From Rhytidiadelphus loreus (Eukaryota > Streptophyta > Bryopsida > Hypnales > Hylocomiaceae), in contig OX344763.1 of the NCBI GenBank assembly GCA_947034895.1, positions 48,297,025 to 48,361,024 of the forward strand: DNA of 64,000 nucleotides. The letters are read 5' to 3'. The notes beneath the pieces are model-generated. The model worked only from the letters and a program-made list of their open reading frames with translations. It did not search any database and was not told where the DNA came from. The stretch's first letter is position 1. Each line of letters opens with the position of its first letter. This document shows, one piece after another, positions 1 to 12,468 of the stretch. The position numbers and the translations under genes were made by a program.

Positions 1-469
1 TCTCTGTCGACTACATGTACTCTAACTACTAGACTGTAACATCACCTCGTACTACTTCAGTCGTTGCGACACTATCCTTGCTATCTAATGAGCACGACTT
101 GAGCTCTACAACACAGACCTTATCACAACTAGAAGCTTTGTATTTTAGGGAAAGGGAGACAAAGAGAACTTCATCTTCTTCAAATGCCACACTATGGCAA
201 CATGTGGCCCACACCTACAAGTTTGCCAGAGATTGCCTTATCCGACTGTAATGGGCGTACTACACAACATGTGCCATTCAACAATAAAGTGGGCAAAATT
301 AGGATTACCCTCCTGAAAGGGCACAATGCAATGACACTACATAGTAGAACCTTCGAAGTGAGGGCATCCGAAGGCCTTGAACTATAATAAGATATATACA
401 TGTGGCCGAGGATTCACTTCTATTGGAATTTCTATATTTCGAAACGAAAAAAAAACGAGGGGGACATAG
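1..469. other. Left edge, no gene recognised
   Basis: Only short overlapping open frames with no family resemblance are present. I see no repeat or signal I can defend. Confidence 0.4.
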
Positions 470-850
470 AGGGGGGTTGACTCGGTCAGCTGTGTAGGGG
501 TTGCCCAACCTCTTGAATTGGGCAGGGGGGCAAGTAGGGCACCCAATCGAACTGGGTAGCGACGGTGGGTAGCAGCGGTTGAAGGTGGGGGATTAAGTCC
601 ATCTAGACGGACAAGATTGGGGGCCCAGCCCACTGACTTGGACGGGGGGGCGGGTACGGTTTTAGGGAGGGTTGCATAGCTCGTCGAGTTGTCAAAGGGA
701 AAGGGGCTGTTAAGTCCGTTGAATTGGATATGGGGGGCTCCCCAGCTCAACGAGGTGGGCAAAGGGAGGAGGGGCTGTCCACCCAATTGAACTGAGCAAG
801 GAGGGCGGTTTAGGTGGTTTAGCTCGAGGTCGGTCATGTATAGGGGGGTG
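470..850. repeat. Degenerate G-rich interspersed motif array
   Basis: A loose unit resembling TTGAACTGGGCAGGGGGGC recurs with variable spacing, for example near 511, 548, 636, 715 and 790. The long frames over it on the minus strand are low-complexity products of the repeat, not genes. It resembles in style the GC-rich arrays that flank transposon genes elsewhere in the window, but the motif is different. Which gene or element it belongs to is not clear. Confidence 0.5.
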
Positions 851-1414
851 TAATGATCGGAAAGGGAGTTTTTGGGTGTTGGGTGAGGGTATACAAGAAG
901 GGTGGTAGTGTGAACATAAAAATAAGTATATAAACAACATCAGGTACTTCTCAGAAATAAAACCTTCTAATAGGCTAATGACCATGCTAATAGAATTTCC
1001 TATCGTTGTAGTGGATGGAAGGGTTATTTTAAACATCCTTTTTACATTAGAATTCATACACACATTACACTTGAAATTTGGATGTGCATAGAGGTCAGTC
1101 CATGTTGTTTGAAAATTCATTGATAGAATTTCCATTTGTTGTGTAGACAAACACTTATTTTGAGGGTTTAGGTTTCTCAACTTTGGTGGAAGCAAGCAAG
1201 GATAGAAATGAAATGGACAAGAGGGTCAAGTCACTTGATTACATACATAGAAACGAAATGCAATTAGGGTCTAAGAGGACGGCACATTCTTTTGGAAATA
1301 TTGCGAGGCTAATGATATGCAAGTAGTGGCCCTTGTAGTCTCACTACATATTCATTCAAGAGCACGGTAAACACGAAGAGTACTCCTGTTCCGAAAACAA
1401 CAACTAAACCTTCA
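851..1414. other. No gene recognised
   Basis: This mixed-composition stretch lies downstream of the MULE/SWIM-like pseudogene. It could hold its 3' flank, but I see no supportable feature. Confidence 0.4.
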
Positions 1415-3713
1415 CTAAATATAACTTAATATTCCACTGAGAAGAACTGCCTTCACTTCAATAAAACTGAAGCTCGCAGCATGAATAAAGGCATCAGAAT
1501 CTGCTTGTAGATTGCAGATGACTGTAAAAACAAAGTACAGATGTTTGCAATTTGCCCACGTTCCACGTTTCCCTAAGCACTTCAATTTCATCTCCTTGAA
1601 ATTAGGGCTGGTACAATCGGGAAATGACAAAATCATGAGCATATACTTCTCCGTTCGAGGCTGCACACCGGATATGGGGGAAATTATGCAACCAAATCTT
1701 GGATGAGGGACCATGGTCACCCTTTCTATGCGTGCATTTAAAGTCAATGACGAAGCACAGTTGTTCTGATGCTTAACGGTTGGAGCCTTCGGATTTCGTC
1801 TAATAACCTTTCCAGCACGAGTTGTCGGATACACATCTGGATTAGGTGGAACAAGATAGGCATGTACCGATTCGATTCTTCCTTCTCCACCAAAAAGTCT
1901 ACGCGGTGAAATAACTTGCTATTGTGGAAGTTGGAAACCGGCCGCCTCAAGCGATAAAATCTCGGCTTTTGATAGTTTGGTACCCATTAGAACGGGCCAA
2001 ATAGACGGAACAGGTGGTACAGATAACACCCACTTCCGTCGATATCCCTTCACGCAACGTTCGATGTCGTCGTTACAAAAAAAGAATTGCATACGATCAT
2101 TACAATTTTTTCTATAATTGACCATCATACCTGTATATGTTGGCGCTGCTGTAGGTTGATTGTTTTGGACAATTTGAGCAGTACACTTCTTCTTTGTAAT
2201 TGCTTGGTCGGCAAAGCATGCCTTTGCGGACGTTTTGGGTAATCTAGCAATATGCCATTGGGTTTCGTCGCACATGCTCTCTTGGATACATGACACGTGA
2301 GTAGACCGGTGAGTACATTCAGGTTCCAAATTTTGAACATTTCCCATGACATACTGCATTTCCACATCCACGCTTGGAGCGTCATCTTCCCTAATGGAAT
2401 TCAGAGGAGCTGCACTTGTTGACGCTCTTGAGGCTCTCGTCTGAATGCGGGGATGTGAAAAATTTACTTTATCCGGCCTATGAGAATCCTGCTCGCATCC
2501 TAGTGGCATTTCTGCCTTGCGCTTGTGAGACCCGAAGACTTCCTCACCTTCAAGTTGAGGCTCCCTATTCACAAACTCCTCAACTTCATGAATGCTTGAA
2601 ATAGCTTCCGCCAAGGCCTTAGGATTCCCAGTTCGTTCTACTGACCTTTGTGCAACACGAAGCATTAGTTCTTCCTTCCCCGGACCGGTTCCCCCTTGAT
2701 TACCCTTTAGATATTGATAATACCTCACCATCTGCATGAAAGCTCGAACAAAATCATCTACTGTGGCAATGTACAAATCGGTTCCTCGATTGCCAGATTG
2801 CTGCAGCCATTTATTGTGTACTGTCTCTACAAGGTTGCAAGAGGGCATCTCCGCAAGCTCGATTTCATTTCGATCCTGAATAATCAATACCAAATACTGA
2901 CATGAGATGTTGGAACAGAAATCATCCTCAAAGCATTAACAATGACAAATAATCAGTGATGGACTGGAATAGAGATGCAGACGACTATCCACCGCTTTGG
3001 AGAAATTGTGAGAACATGAAGTTTCAGAAGTCCATAATGAGTTTCTAGTGTAAGGCCCATTCGGTATCGGCTAGGCATTTCGGAAGCACCAATGCATGCA
3101 TACATTGCTCGTTACTAAATAGTCAAAGTGCATTGACAATAAATAAAACCACAGGAATTCAATAAGTACCAAAGAAATAATACATTGGGTAGTTCAAGAT
3201 GAAGAAGCATAAAGCCGAACGAGATTGAAGAAATATTTCAAATAAAAGTGATAAGACTTGAGAACATACGAGTTGCAGAAAGCCGCCCCATTGGCGATAA
3301 CGAAAATGCCAAAATGACAGCCACAGGTCTAATCGGCATTTTCCTTCTTCGCAAGTGGCACTTGAGGACAACCACCACGATCTAATGGCAAGGTACCTCG
3401 ATTCATATTCATCCGGAGAAGTGGCGTTCTTGTATTGTTTGCATAGCAGTCGATGCTGATCTTGCAAGTCTCCTCGGATGTCAGCCTTTGTATGCTTTTC
3501 CATCGACTGTGTCCAATGGAAGAGGCATGTTCTTTCGTGGTTTTCCATTGCCTCGCTACTATCTCCCGATCCATAGATGGTCCTCACAGCATTCCAATTC
3601 GCCTGTGCACTATCAGCCATAAATCCCTTGAATTGGGTGTTGACGACACCGTGTTGCTCTAAAATCGAATTCAAATTCCTCCAGAACAGAATTTGGGCTG
3701 ATGTGTCCTCCAA
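1415..3713 (-). pseudogene. MULE-like transposase with SWIM-type zinc finger, 5'-truncated
   Basis: The gene is read on the minus strand. The upstream exon ends at a GT donor (3,269). An intron runs to an AG acceptor (2,876) and keeps the frame at phase 0. The second exon continues to 1,415. The first exon has a DDE-like stretch around FMADSAQANW and a CLFHWTQSMEKH segment. The second opens with EMPSCNLVETVHNKWLQQSG and ends with a SWIM-like finger (CTSPNF followed by ANCKHLYFVF). This order suits a Mutator-like transposase, which would act on DNA in the nucleus. One in-frame TAG lies at 1,919-1,921. Coding similarity stops at 3,713, where element L begins, and I find no upstream part on the other side of L. 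MULE assignment is by motif recognition only; a host SWIM-domain protein is possible. Confidence 0.55.
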
Positions 3714-3714
3714 T

Positions 3715-3723
3715 CAGGGTTGT
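3715..3723. repeat. Left terminal inverted repeat of element L
   Basis: CAGGGTTGT matches the reverse complement of 26,367-26,375 exactly. The next bases diverge, but both ends become rich in GACGTC and CGTCGCG within the first 110 bases. Confidence 0.7.
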
Positions 3724-3824
3724 CTTGTCTGACACATTTTTGGGTTTAGGCGTCGTGTATGACGTCTGACGTCGCGTGTTGCGTGTCACGAAGTGTCGAG
3801 TTTACTTGACATCACGTCGCGGAG

Positions 3825-3844
3825 GGGGTAAAAAATTTTACCCC
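3825..3844. repeat. Subterminal stem-loop, left end
   Basis: Nine-base arms GGGGTAAAA and TTTTACCCC flank a two-base spacer. The site lies 110 bases inside the left terminus. The corresponding R sequence near 46,830 has decayed from a perfect palindrome. Confidence 0.6.
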
Positions 3845-3903
3845 ATGGTAAATAGATTTTGCCTACGTGGCAGGGCTTCAGAACTGACGTGGACAGCCAG
3901 CGT

Positions 3904-4262
3904 GGGCGACTGCGGGTGTGGGCGCGTGCAGGTCTGCCTTGGGCGACCTCGGGTGGAAAAATTGAGGCGACTACGGGTGAAGGGGCGACTGCGGGTCTGG
4001 GGCGCTAGGGCGACTTCGGGTGAAGGGGCGACCGCGGGTGGAAAAAATAGAGGTGACTGCGGGTTTAGGCTTGAAGGCGATTGCGGGTGAGTGGGCGACT
4101 GCGGGTCAGGGACTTTAGGGCGACTTCGGGTGAAGGGGCGACCGCGGCTTCGGGTACTGAGGGCGACCGCGGGTCTGACAGGTAGGGGCGACTGCGGGTT
4201 ACAGGACGACTGCGGATCGGAGCAGCAGACAGCGACCGCGTGTTCTAGGGCGACCGCAGGTT
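3904..4262. repeat. Left terminal GGGCGACYGCGGGTC array
   Basis: About fifteen near-copies of the core read on the plus strand, that is inward from the left end. Variation falls mostly at CpG or CHG positions (CCGC, CTGC, CTTC, CAGC). Subterminal motif arrays bind transposase in Ac/Ds-type hAT elements; the same role here is inference. Confidence 0.8.
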
Positions 4263-4782
4263 CAGTTTAGGATTTCAGTTTGGCATATTCAGTCTTTGAA
4301 GTAACACGTCACATAGGTGTTTTATAAGCGCAGAATTAGGTGCTACGTTATATTGGGGTTTACAATTTACAAGTGCAAATAATAGAGCCCATGAAATGTA
4401 AATTGGACAAACTTCTCTAATCCCAAAAATTCACCCAGTATAAGGCCACAATAATAATGTCAACAACGATTATATTAATTAGTCATCGATATTGCTTTGA
4501 GGCGGACTTCAAATGTAGCCATACTTGCATTGCACTTTTATAACCACGTTGCAGTCATCACCTAACTGCCTACCAATTAGAACTCAACATATATTTTAAA
4601 ACCGGTAATCTGTCCCTCACTCTAATATGCTCATATGCTTGATGAAGCATTACAAAATCCTTACACATCAGGATGAAGGCTCAAAGCTTGAACTACAAAG
4701 ATTTGTTACCTAACATATAAGCTAAAACCTTATAACTATAATTATAACTATAACTATAATTATTGTCTACTTCTCTAGTACT
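4263..4782. other. 3' flank of transposase gene A
   Basis: AT-rich sequence runs between the terminal array and the stop codon of A, ending in short TATAACTATAAT-like repeats (4,730-4,765). No gene is seen. The region is conserved in R at 45,899-46,420. Confidence 0.6.
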
Positions 4783-7700
4783 CTAGTCACCAGGCGTGAA
4801 TGTGGAATCGCTCGGCACCTCATCAGCATTAGGGTCTGTATCTTCGTAAGACTCTTCGTTGCTCCTATTGTCGCCCGAGCTTTCGATTTCATCATCTTCC
4901 CTTGTTACTACTTCGATTTGTACCTCACGCTCTACCTCTGAGTTCAGATTTCGAACTTCTGTATCTACACCACTGAACCCTTCAGTTTGCACAAGCCGTT
5001 TCGTGAGCCTCAACGCATCCGTAGTTCCATCCATGTTGGATGCAGGGTGTCGCCCTCCTCTACTTGATTGTCCAACATTCTGGGTGGAACATCCCACTCC
5101 AATGGTACACTGTTGGACAATTTGAGTGGGTCGTTTAGGATTTCGAGGTCCCCTCTCGTCAACCCTCCTAATACGCCTTTTCTGGCCTCTATTGTTGCGC
5201 CCCTGGATTCCTAATGATGATTCGCCAGGGCTAGACACGGATGAAGGTTGAGTGGGTTGTGGAGCTGAGCCGTGAACCTCTTCATCAATCGTCCGTAGAG
5301 CACCTCCACGCACCGGTGGCCTTGTTGGAAGGGTTGGGATAGACCTCCTCACTGTTGCCACATTTGTAGTCGTCTCTAGATTCAACGGCACATTCCGACT
5401 TCGATTCATAACATATGCCAATGGCACATCATCATCATCATCTGTAGTAACAGTTGTTCCGAGGATAGATGCGTTCAATACAACGGGATTTGGTATTCCC
5501 TCGTGTACAACTTCATTGACTTCGATGGCCTCTTCTTCATGTTCGCTTCTCATTGGAACTTGTACACTGCTTCTTAAATTGCGGGCCATATTTGGAGACG
5601 AACTAGTTGATATTGGAGATCTAGCTTCTTCCTCTACGGGTGCCATGGGAATAGGTACGCCTTCGTCGTTGTTGTCGGGGGTGCTTTCCCTCCTCAGTGA
5701 TGCATGTGCCGGCGAAATTGCATCCATATTGTGCACGACGTTCTGCGGTGGACTGCGTACAGGTGAATTTCCCGGAGAAACATACCCATCGTCACTAAAA
5801 TCAAATGTATTCCCGTATATTGGTCGTGGAGGACTATGTGGCGGCCTAACCATTGCATTCCAAGGATTGTTGCGCAACCGATCCTCTTCATCCCTGCGGT
5901 TCTCGCGTTCTCTCATAAAATCAGGAACAACGTCGTCTTCTTCCCCTGAAGACAAAGGCCCATCACGCTCGTCCTCATCGTCTCCATCTGCAAGCATCTG
6001 GTCGTAAAAAATGGCTGGGTTGTGTCCACGTTTTTGACGTTCAAGTTTGTTGTTCGCGTAGATATACACCAATGTCTCTGCCTTTGTCGTGGCCAAGCAG
6101 TTTCGCACTTTATTGTGCACAAAGGAATACATGCTCCAATTCCTTTCACACGAAGATGCAGAGCACGTCAAACCGAGAATTCGCTTTGCAATTTTTGGAA
6201 GAGCATTGCCCCCCACACGATTCCACCATTGATGAGGCAATAATTGACATTCAATGATATTGGGAGCCTCATGTAAAGGATTGAATGCACCTGTCTTCTC
6301 TTCAAATTGAGTTAGCTCCTGCATTACTTCCACCACTGACACGTTCAATGGTACGCTCAGTTTTCGTATGACTCGATTCAAAGCTCCCTTCGCGTAGCCA
6401 TTGTTATGAATAGCCTCCACGTCACTCAAGTATGGATTTAGTAGTGCCCCCGCATAGTGTAGGTCAGTAATCATCAACTTCCAGCGAGCATCAAATTGTT
6501 TCTCATATTGTGTTGCCACCACTGGATCAAGGAAAAATGGAGCATTCTTGAGAGAATAAATGTGCTCCTTCAAGGCTGTCATCATTACTAAAGCTTTCGG
6601 CATTGCCAGGACTTTTCCATCAAAATGACGAAGACAAAGCAGCACGGGCTCTACCATATGGAGGAAATTGTCATACTGAACCCAGAACTCTTCTGAACGG
6701 ATATCTTGCCTTGCAAGTTTGGCCTTGCCCATAATGAAATGTCCATTTTTGCAGTTTTGCAAACTCAACTCGAACGTCATGTATATCCAGTGTCACGTTG
6801 TGCACTGCTTGCTTGCAGTCTACCAAACGATCAATCATCAAGAAATTTGCGGCAAAACGTGTTTTGCTTGGAAGTCTCAACACTTTGTTTGGTGAAAATC
6901 TCCGAAACAACGCCAAAGTATGTTGGTATTTCTTGATGAACTTCACAATTGATGAAGCCTTTTTTACCAACTCCTTTACTCTCTGATCCTTTCCCAAGTC
7001 TTCTAAGAGTAAGTCCAAAATGTGTGCCGCACAACCCTGCCTATAAATCTGAGGGTACCTTTCTTCCAACCTTGCCATCGCCCCCGTCATGACTGCAGCA
7101 TTGTCCGTACACAATTGCACAATGTTGGTAGGCCCAACTTCCTCAATGTATTGTGCCATCATCTCAATCGTGTAAGATATATCCTTCTTCTCCCCAGTAC
7201 TATCCACTGATCCCAAAAAGACATCCCCGGCGGGACACACTAACATCATATTTAGTAATGGCCGCGAATTAGTATCGGACCAACCATCTGAACAAATTGT
7301 CGCTCCATATTGACTTATTGAAACCCTCGTCCGCTCCGAGACCATGGCTTCAACCGATGCCTTCTTAACATCTATCATTTTTGTGTGAATCGCATTATAC
7401 GGTGGCGGTTGGTACACGAATCCAACTGTTGCAGTTTGTTTAACAGCATTCACGAAGGCCGGGTGGCGCACAACATTAAATGAAATGTTCGCCTCGTAAA
7501 AGAAAGAAGCCCACAACCTATCCAACTCTTGTCTGCGGCCCGTCTGTAATGATTCATCCATGCTTCTTTGTTGAGAAACAGATGGCATGTTCCTCCTTCT
7601 CTCAAGCGTTGTTCCAGTAGAATCTACTGAATCAGGCGTAGGATTTGGTCTTGCATTTGATTCAAAGGGATTGAGAGACCCTTCTTCTTCGACATCCAAC

Positions 7701-8053
7701 GCAGGTGCGACCATAGACTCTGCAACATTAACTGGTGCATCATGTCTAGCCGGTGCATCATACATCTCTTCGTAACTCATGGACCTTGGAACTTGCCCCT
7801 CGCCAGTCCGAAACTTTTCTCGTACAATTCTAGGGATCTCCTTACAACGCTCCGATGTAGTCGAGCCGCCATAGCCAAAGTGAATCAATACTCTCTTTCG
7901 TACAAATGCTTTGCTCCACCCACAAAACACGCATTTTCGAGCATGGGGGGAATTATCAATTGGGGTACACGGTACTAGCCAAGGGTCCCAATCCTTTGTG
8001 GACCTCCGCGTATCATTCATGGTCCCCCCCCTCCCAACACCTTGTCCAGCCAT
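4783..8053 (-). pseudogene. hAT-family transposase A (DUF659-like), frameshifted
   Basis: The ATG at 8,053 opens MAGQGVGRGG; the same frame runs to about 6,790 and then continues in another frame to 4,783. Near residue 41 is a BED-like finger (C41-x2-C44-x13-H58-x11-C70). A DUF659-like core follows with acidic sites in TICSDGWSD and LCTDNAAVM, then CAAHILDLLLEDL. The C-terminal dimerisation region contains SSCERNWSMYSFVHNKVRN. A long acidic, serine-rich tail ends at a TAG after TFTPGD. Compared with copy R, five bases (GAGAC) are missing near 6,790, which breaks the frame. The protein would cut and join element ends in the nucleus. Its promoter side faces the array at 8,364. R carries a differently damaged copy, so neither is intact here. 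Confidence 0.85.
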
Positions 8054-8363
8054 GTAGTAGATCAACACTGGGTCTTCAAAGAAAATGACTACAATAATCA
8101 CACTAATACTATGGAAGATGTAATGACAAAGCAACCCGCTTAGAGTGGTCTTGTAAACCCTTCTAAACACGGTTGTTGCCCTCCGAAGAAGTTAAACGTC
8201 CGCATGAAGCCTCTTTCGAAGGTCCAAGACAAGAGTTTTATCAACGGAGCCAAGGTGATAAAACAAGGGGTACCCCTAGAACTTTATACAAGAAAACTCC
8301 TTGGACCCGCGATCGCCCCATGAGAGAATGCGGGTCCAAAAACCTGAAATCAGTTAGGTGATG

Positions 8364-8548
8364 GGCGACTGCAGGTCCAAGATTGGGCGACAGCGGGTCC
8401 AGGAGTGGGCGACTGCGGGTCCAGAAGTGGGCGCCATGGGTCCAGGAGTGGGCGACTGCGGGTCCAAAAGTGGGCGCCACGGGTCCAGTAATGGGCGACT
8501 GTGGGTCTAGATACAGGCGACTGCGGGTCCAGGAACGGGCGATTGCCA
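8364..8548. promoter_or_regulatory. Motif array upstream of transposase A
   Basis: The array is a near-tandem run of 21-22 base units, GGGCGACTGCGGGTCCAGGA followed by GT, alternating with a shorter GGGCGCCAYGGGTCC form. It reads on the plus strand, away from the minus-strand gene A. The spacing of about two helical turns is visible only here. Regulatory function is inferred from position. Confidence 0.7.
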
Positions 8549-9024
8549 TTTGTTTGGATAATTCTTGCATCCCCTGGGGTAATTTGGGGCCTATAATTGA
8601 AACTATGAATTTAGAATTTCCACAAAAAAAATAAGCCTTGAAAATAAAAAATTCTAGTGTTTGCCCTAGAGTGGCAATGAGTAGGTCAATTCACCCTAGC
8701 CGTGACAATTGCTCTGAACTTCAATAACAAGTTCTTTTCCAATCCGGCAAGTTTTGAATTTTCCTTTTTTTTTTAATTCTCTTTTAATTCCGAAAGTCCG
8801 AACTCCCAAGGTCATTTTCCTGCCAAAATTCCTAGAATATTCAAGTATTCACAACATTGCAAACATAAATAACCAAAAATTCATATCTATATTTATGTAC
8901 TCTTGTCAAGGAACTACATAGAATTCAATGTGCTTGCATTGGAATGTTTAAAATGGATAATATCCTTTTATATATACATAAGATGGAATATACATAGTCT
9001 TCAAAAATGTGCTAAAAATGAAAA
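8549..9024. other. Spacer between array of A and 3' end of B
   Basis: No gene is seen. The sequence is AT-rich and conserved in R (40,963-41,480). It probably holds the B terminator region. Confidence 0.5.
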
Positions 9025-10632
9025 TCATTCAACATCCATTTTGGCCTTTTCTTTGCGGTCATGAGCCTCACGTTCCATCTCATACAAGACTTTCCTACCT
9101 TCCAACTGCAAATTCCTAAGGTATCGGTCATCCTTCCCCAACTTCTTTTCCAACCAAAATTGCTTGTATGATTTTTGGAACTTCAAAAGCGCCTTCAGTG
9201 CATCCCGATATTCTTCCAATTTTGGATCCAATGACAAAGAAACCCCAAGCTTCTTTTTCAAGTCAACTACTTCCGTAAGAGACAATGCTTGTTTAGTAGC
9301 CACGTCTTTCCAACCACACATTTCTGCAACACGGTCAAGGGGGGCTTTGTCCTTTAATGCTTTCAAGGAATTTAATCTTGATCGTGCTTCTTCCACCCCT
9401 CGCTTCTCCAAGTCTATCTGATCTTCCTCCAGCTTGCATGCTTCCATAATTTTGGCAAGCCGTTCTTTTGCAAACTCATTGCTAGAAGAACTAGATCCTC
9501 CAGCATGCCGAGAAGAGAATCTAAGGTAAAATGCTTCCAAGTCTAAAATCTTTGTTATTTGCGTTGACAAAAGAACTTGCCGACTTTCAAGTTCAGCACG
9601 TAAGCTATTCACAATATCTCCACTCAAAGTTTGCGTTTCTTGATTGCGAAGCTTCTCACATTCTAGATGCTTTTCATCCAACTCATTTAGAAGCTTCTTG
9701 AGTTGAGCTTTGTAAACAACTTTGGTGTCCAACATTACTGTGTCAGGGACAGTTCCATCTTCAACAAATTCCTCACTTCGGTACATGTCATCAACACAAT
9801 CCAATTGGAACAAAGAAGGCTTCACATCTTCTTCTGTTTCCATCTCTGTCCAAAAAACATCATCTTCTGCTTCTTGCATGCATGCAAGCACATACTGCAA
9901 AACTTCGTCTTCTTCAGTGCGAGGGACTGTAATCGGATTCACCATAGCAAGAGGCAAAATATCAAGATTTTGTGGTTGCCTAGCTGGTTCACCCTCTTCT
10001 TCCATTCTCGGGGGAGGTAAATTTTGTGAAGTAGAAGCCACCATCGCCATGTTTTGGGGCTGCATTGGAGGGTCTTCACCAAGGTTGTCTTCCTCTCCCG
10101 AAGATGAATTAGATGACGTCCAATGAAACTGCTCATCGGGCACTCCCTCCTTCAAGTTTTTCTTCTAGCCTAGCCCTTCACGTGGATTGGCAGATAGAGC
10201 CGCCCTTGGGATGTCTTTTGTCGGTGGAAGGCGAGCATGCTTCACTCCCTTGATTGAACTCCAATCCACGCTTCGAAACAAAATGAGTTCCGCATACACC
10301 ATTGCACATATGAAATACGGGACTTCGCTCCTGGGCACTGAATATGTGCCATACAAGTATCGATAAATTTCGATACAACGTTGTACAAATGCATCATTAC
10401 GACATGGATGCAAATTGGCCGTATTGTTGTGCCGATTCGTGTAGTGCCGATGATAGGGGAATAACTTGTCGATGTGGCACCATCCCACGAAGGACTTACA
10501 AGTCTTGGCGGTCCAGTGGCCCATAATTCGATCCCAACCTCGGTAGGCCACACACGCTGGGTCCAAAAGGATGCGTCGTTGCCTAGGGTGCATGGCTCCT
10601 TTTGCCTTGGTCTTCTTCTTGTGGTTCGCCAT
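9025..10632 (-). pseudogene. Coiled-coil protein B of the CHIxKLFP family, one in-frame TAG
   Basis: The frame opens at the ATG at 10,632 (MANHKKKTKAKG) and stays open to 9,025, about 535 codons, except for a TAG at 10,165-10,167. The basic N-terminus is followed by a conserved domain of about 130 residues with FVGWCHIDKLFPYHRH, a CIEIYRYLYGTYS-like segment and MVYAELILFRSVDWSSIK. Then comes an acidic, serine-rich linker (FHWTSSNSSSGEED) and a long C-terminal coiled coil (about residues 280-535). D and E share this plan. I do not know the family and assign no biochemical function. Upstream lie a duplicated CCCTAAACCGC motif, a shared promoter-like block and a motif array. In R only the last 105 codons or so survive (40,647-40,962). 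The TAG sits between domain and linker, so a truncated domain-only product is possible. Confidence 0.65.
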
Positions 10633-10667
10633 TGGAGATGCTCTTGAGATTTGGGGCAAGGAATCTA

Positions 10668-10735
10668 AACTTAACCCTAAACCGCAAAGTATTATTTAGC
10701 TAAACTTAACCCTAAACCGCAAAGTATTATCTAGC
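10668..10735. promoter_or_regulatory. Duplicated telo-box-like leader motif of B
   Basis: Two direct copies of TTAACCCTAAACCGCAAAGT lie just upstream of the B start. The same core, CCCTAAACCGCAWAGTA, occurs just upstream of D in the opposite gene orientation. AAACCCTAA-type telo boxes are known near plant transcription starts; that role here is inference. Confidence 0.5.
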
Positions 10736-10807
10736 GATTAGTGAGTGATGGAGTAAAATCAAGAACATGAGCCACATGTAAGTGAAACTCAAAACCCAAG
10801 CTCCCGG

Positions 10808-10846
10808 GCACGCAATCAGCCACTGTAAAGTAGGTGAAAGGCAGAA
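10808..10846 (-). promoter_or_regulatory. Shared promoter-like block of B
   Basis: In gene direction this reads TGCCTTTCACCTAC, then about seven bases, then GTGGCTGATTGCGTGC. Near-identical blocks precede G, C and D at similar distance from the array. Such conservation in otherwise unlike leaders suggests a core promoter or transcription start. Confidence 0.55.
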
Positions 10847-10898
10847 CGCAGCAAGAAGGGAAAGTGGCGAAGTCGGGTGGGGAGACAGCTAATTAACC

Positions 10899-11205
10899 CG
10901 CAATCGCCCTGGGGCGAGTTCGGGAAGGGGCGCGTGCAGGTCTGAGAGCGACCGCGGGTAGGGTGACTGCGGGTCTAAGGGGCCGACTGCAAAGGCGACT
11001 GCGGGTCTGGGGCTACTGGGGATGGGCGACCGCGGGTCGAAGGCTATAGAAGTACTGGGGTCCTGCGCGACTGCGGGTAGGGCGACTGCGGGTCTGGGGC
11101 TACTGGGGATGGGCGACCGCGTTTGGGGCACCACAGAGTAATTTCTGGACCCCTACAATGGGGCGACCGCGGGTAGGGCGACCGCGGGTGGGCGACTGCG
11201 GGTAC
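10899..11205. promoter_or_regulatory. Motif array upstream of B
   Basis: Around ten GCGACYGCGGGT cores read on the plus strand, away from the minus-strand gene B. Part of the array is itself duplicated: a segment beginning GACTGCGGGTCTGGGGCTAC recurs near 10,998 and 11,091. Confidence 0.7.
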
Positions 11206-12468
11206 AGGGCGGGATTTTGAATTTCTGAACCTCTAAGACTTTCACTTTGAAGTTCTCTTACACAAAATTGTGGACATAAATTTTAGTTATCAATGCACTT
11301 CATAAAAATGTATTGCACCTTTTCATCTTTTATTTAAAAATTTGGGTTATGCATCTTTAGCCATTTTATTAATTATTGTTGCAACTTATTAGATTTGACA
11401 TGCAAAAAGAGGATTCCCACCCTAACATCACTTCTGCAATTTCAATAAGAAAATAATCAAACATAAGAAATTTACCATCCATGATTCACATGGTTGCGTT
11501 TTATTTTCCAATGCAATCTCTATTATGTTTAGTTTGAATTTGTATGGTGAATCCATTATAAAACAAGATCCAACTATGAAGAATGTGGGATTCTTGATCA
11601 ATGTAGACCACTTTCGGAGAGCTCCAAAAGAAGGGGTTTGGGAATTGAGGAATAAATACCTTTTATTCATTTATGGTCAAGTGTGATTGACACATTATAA
11701 ATTGCGTGAGAGAACAAAACTCAATATAATCAATTATACAATGCATAGGATAGGTGTAGTAAGATGGTTGTTCAAATATCTCATAAGGATTGGGTGTGAC
11801 AGCATGAGCTCCCATATAACTTTCATCATGTGCTTCATCAAGCACCGTGAAGGTGTAGTTGGGAACTAATTGTCACAATTAATTGTCATAGCTATTTCCC
11901 AGCTGATTTCATGGTTTTGTTCAAATTTTATTTATCTGTACATTCATAGGTATCCAAACAATAAAACTTGTTTCATATTAATTAAAAGTGTAGCCATCAT
12001 ATTTACAAACAAAGGGATTAAATCAAGGGCATACATTTGTACATTTTCAATATTTGGGGATTTCAAACTTGTGAACCAAGAATAACAAGCCACAACATTT
12101 ATGGGTATATATTTTATTGGGGGGGTCACATTTATGGGTATATATTTTTTGGGAGGGGTCACATATGTAAATCATTAAAGTATTGGGCACTAATCAATTA
12201 AACATTCATATACCATGGACTGTTTAGCAAAATATGATCATCCATCTGAGATAAACAATCCATGCATTGTTTAGCAAAATCATAGTATAGAAATGTAAAA
12301 TGAAGTTCTTTGTCAAGCACATTGCTATTTCACATGTCTAGTATGACTTTAGTACTATTATCTTCATAAATAACTTATTTCTTTTTATGATCCCAACTCA
12401 AAAATCAAAATAGGGTCTTATGCCATGGTACAAGGCTGCCGTTTGATGCACCACAACAATGTCTCTAG
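11206..12468. other. AT-rich spacer between B array and gene G
   Basis: No gene is recognised. A short direct repeat of CATTTATGGGTATATATTTT lies at about 12,097-12,160, and a GTTTAGCAAAAT pair lies near 12,220 and 12,275. This part of L has no counterpart in R, which is deleted here. Confidence 0.4.

Noticed and set aside
382..1195. Minus-strand frames of 151 and 161 codons
   Set aside because: The first lies on the G-rich array and the second has no recognisable features or partner.
8364..8548. Spaced repeats as a CRISPR array
   Set aside because: Units are degenerate, spacers are not unique, there are no cas genes, and the setting is a plant nucleus.
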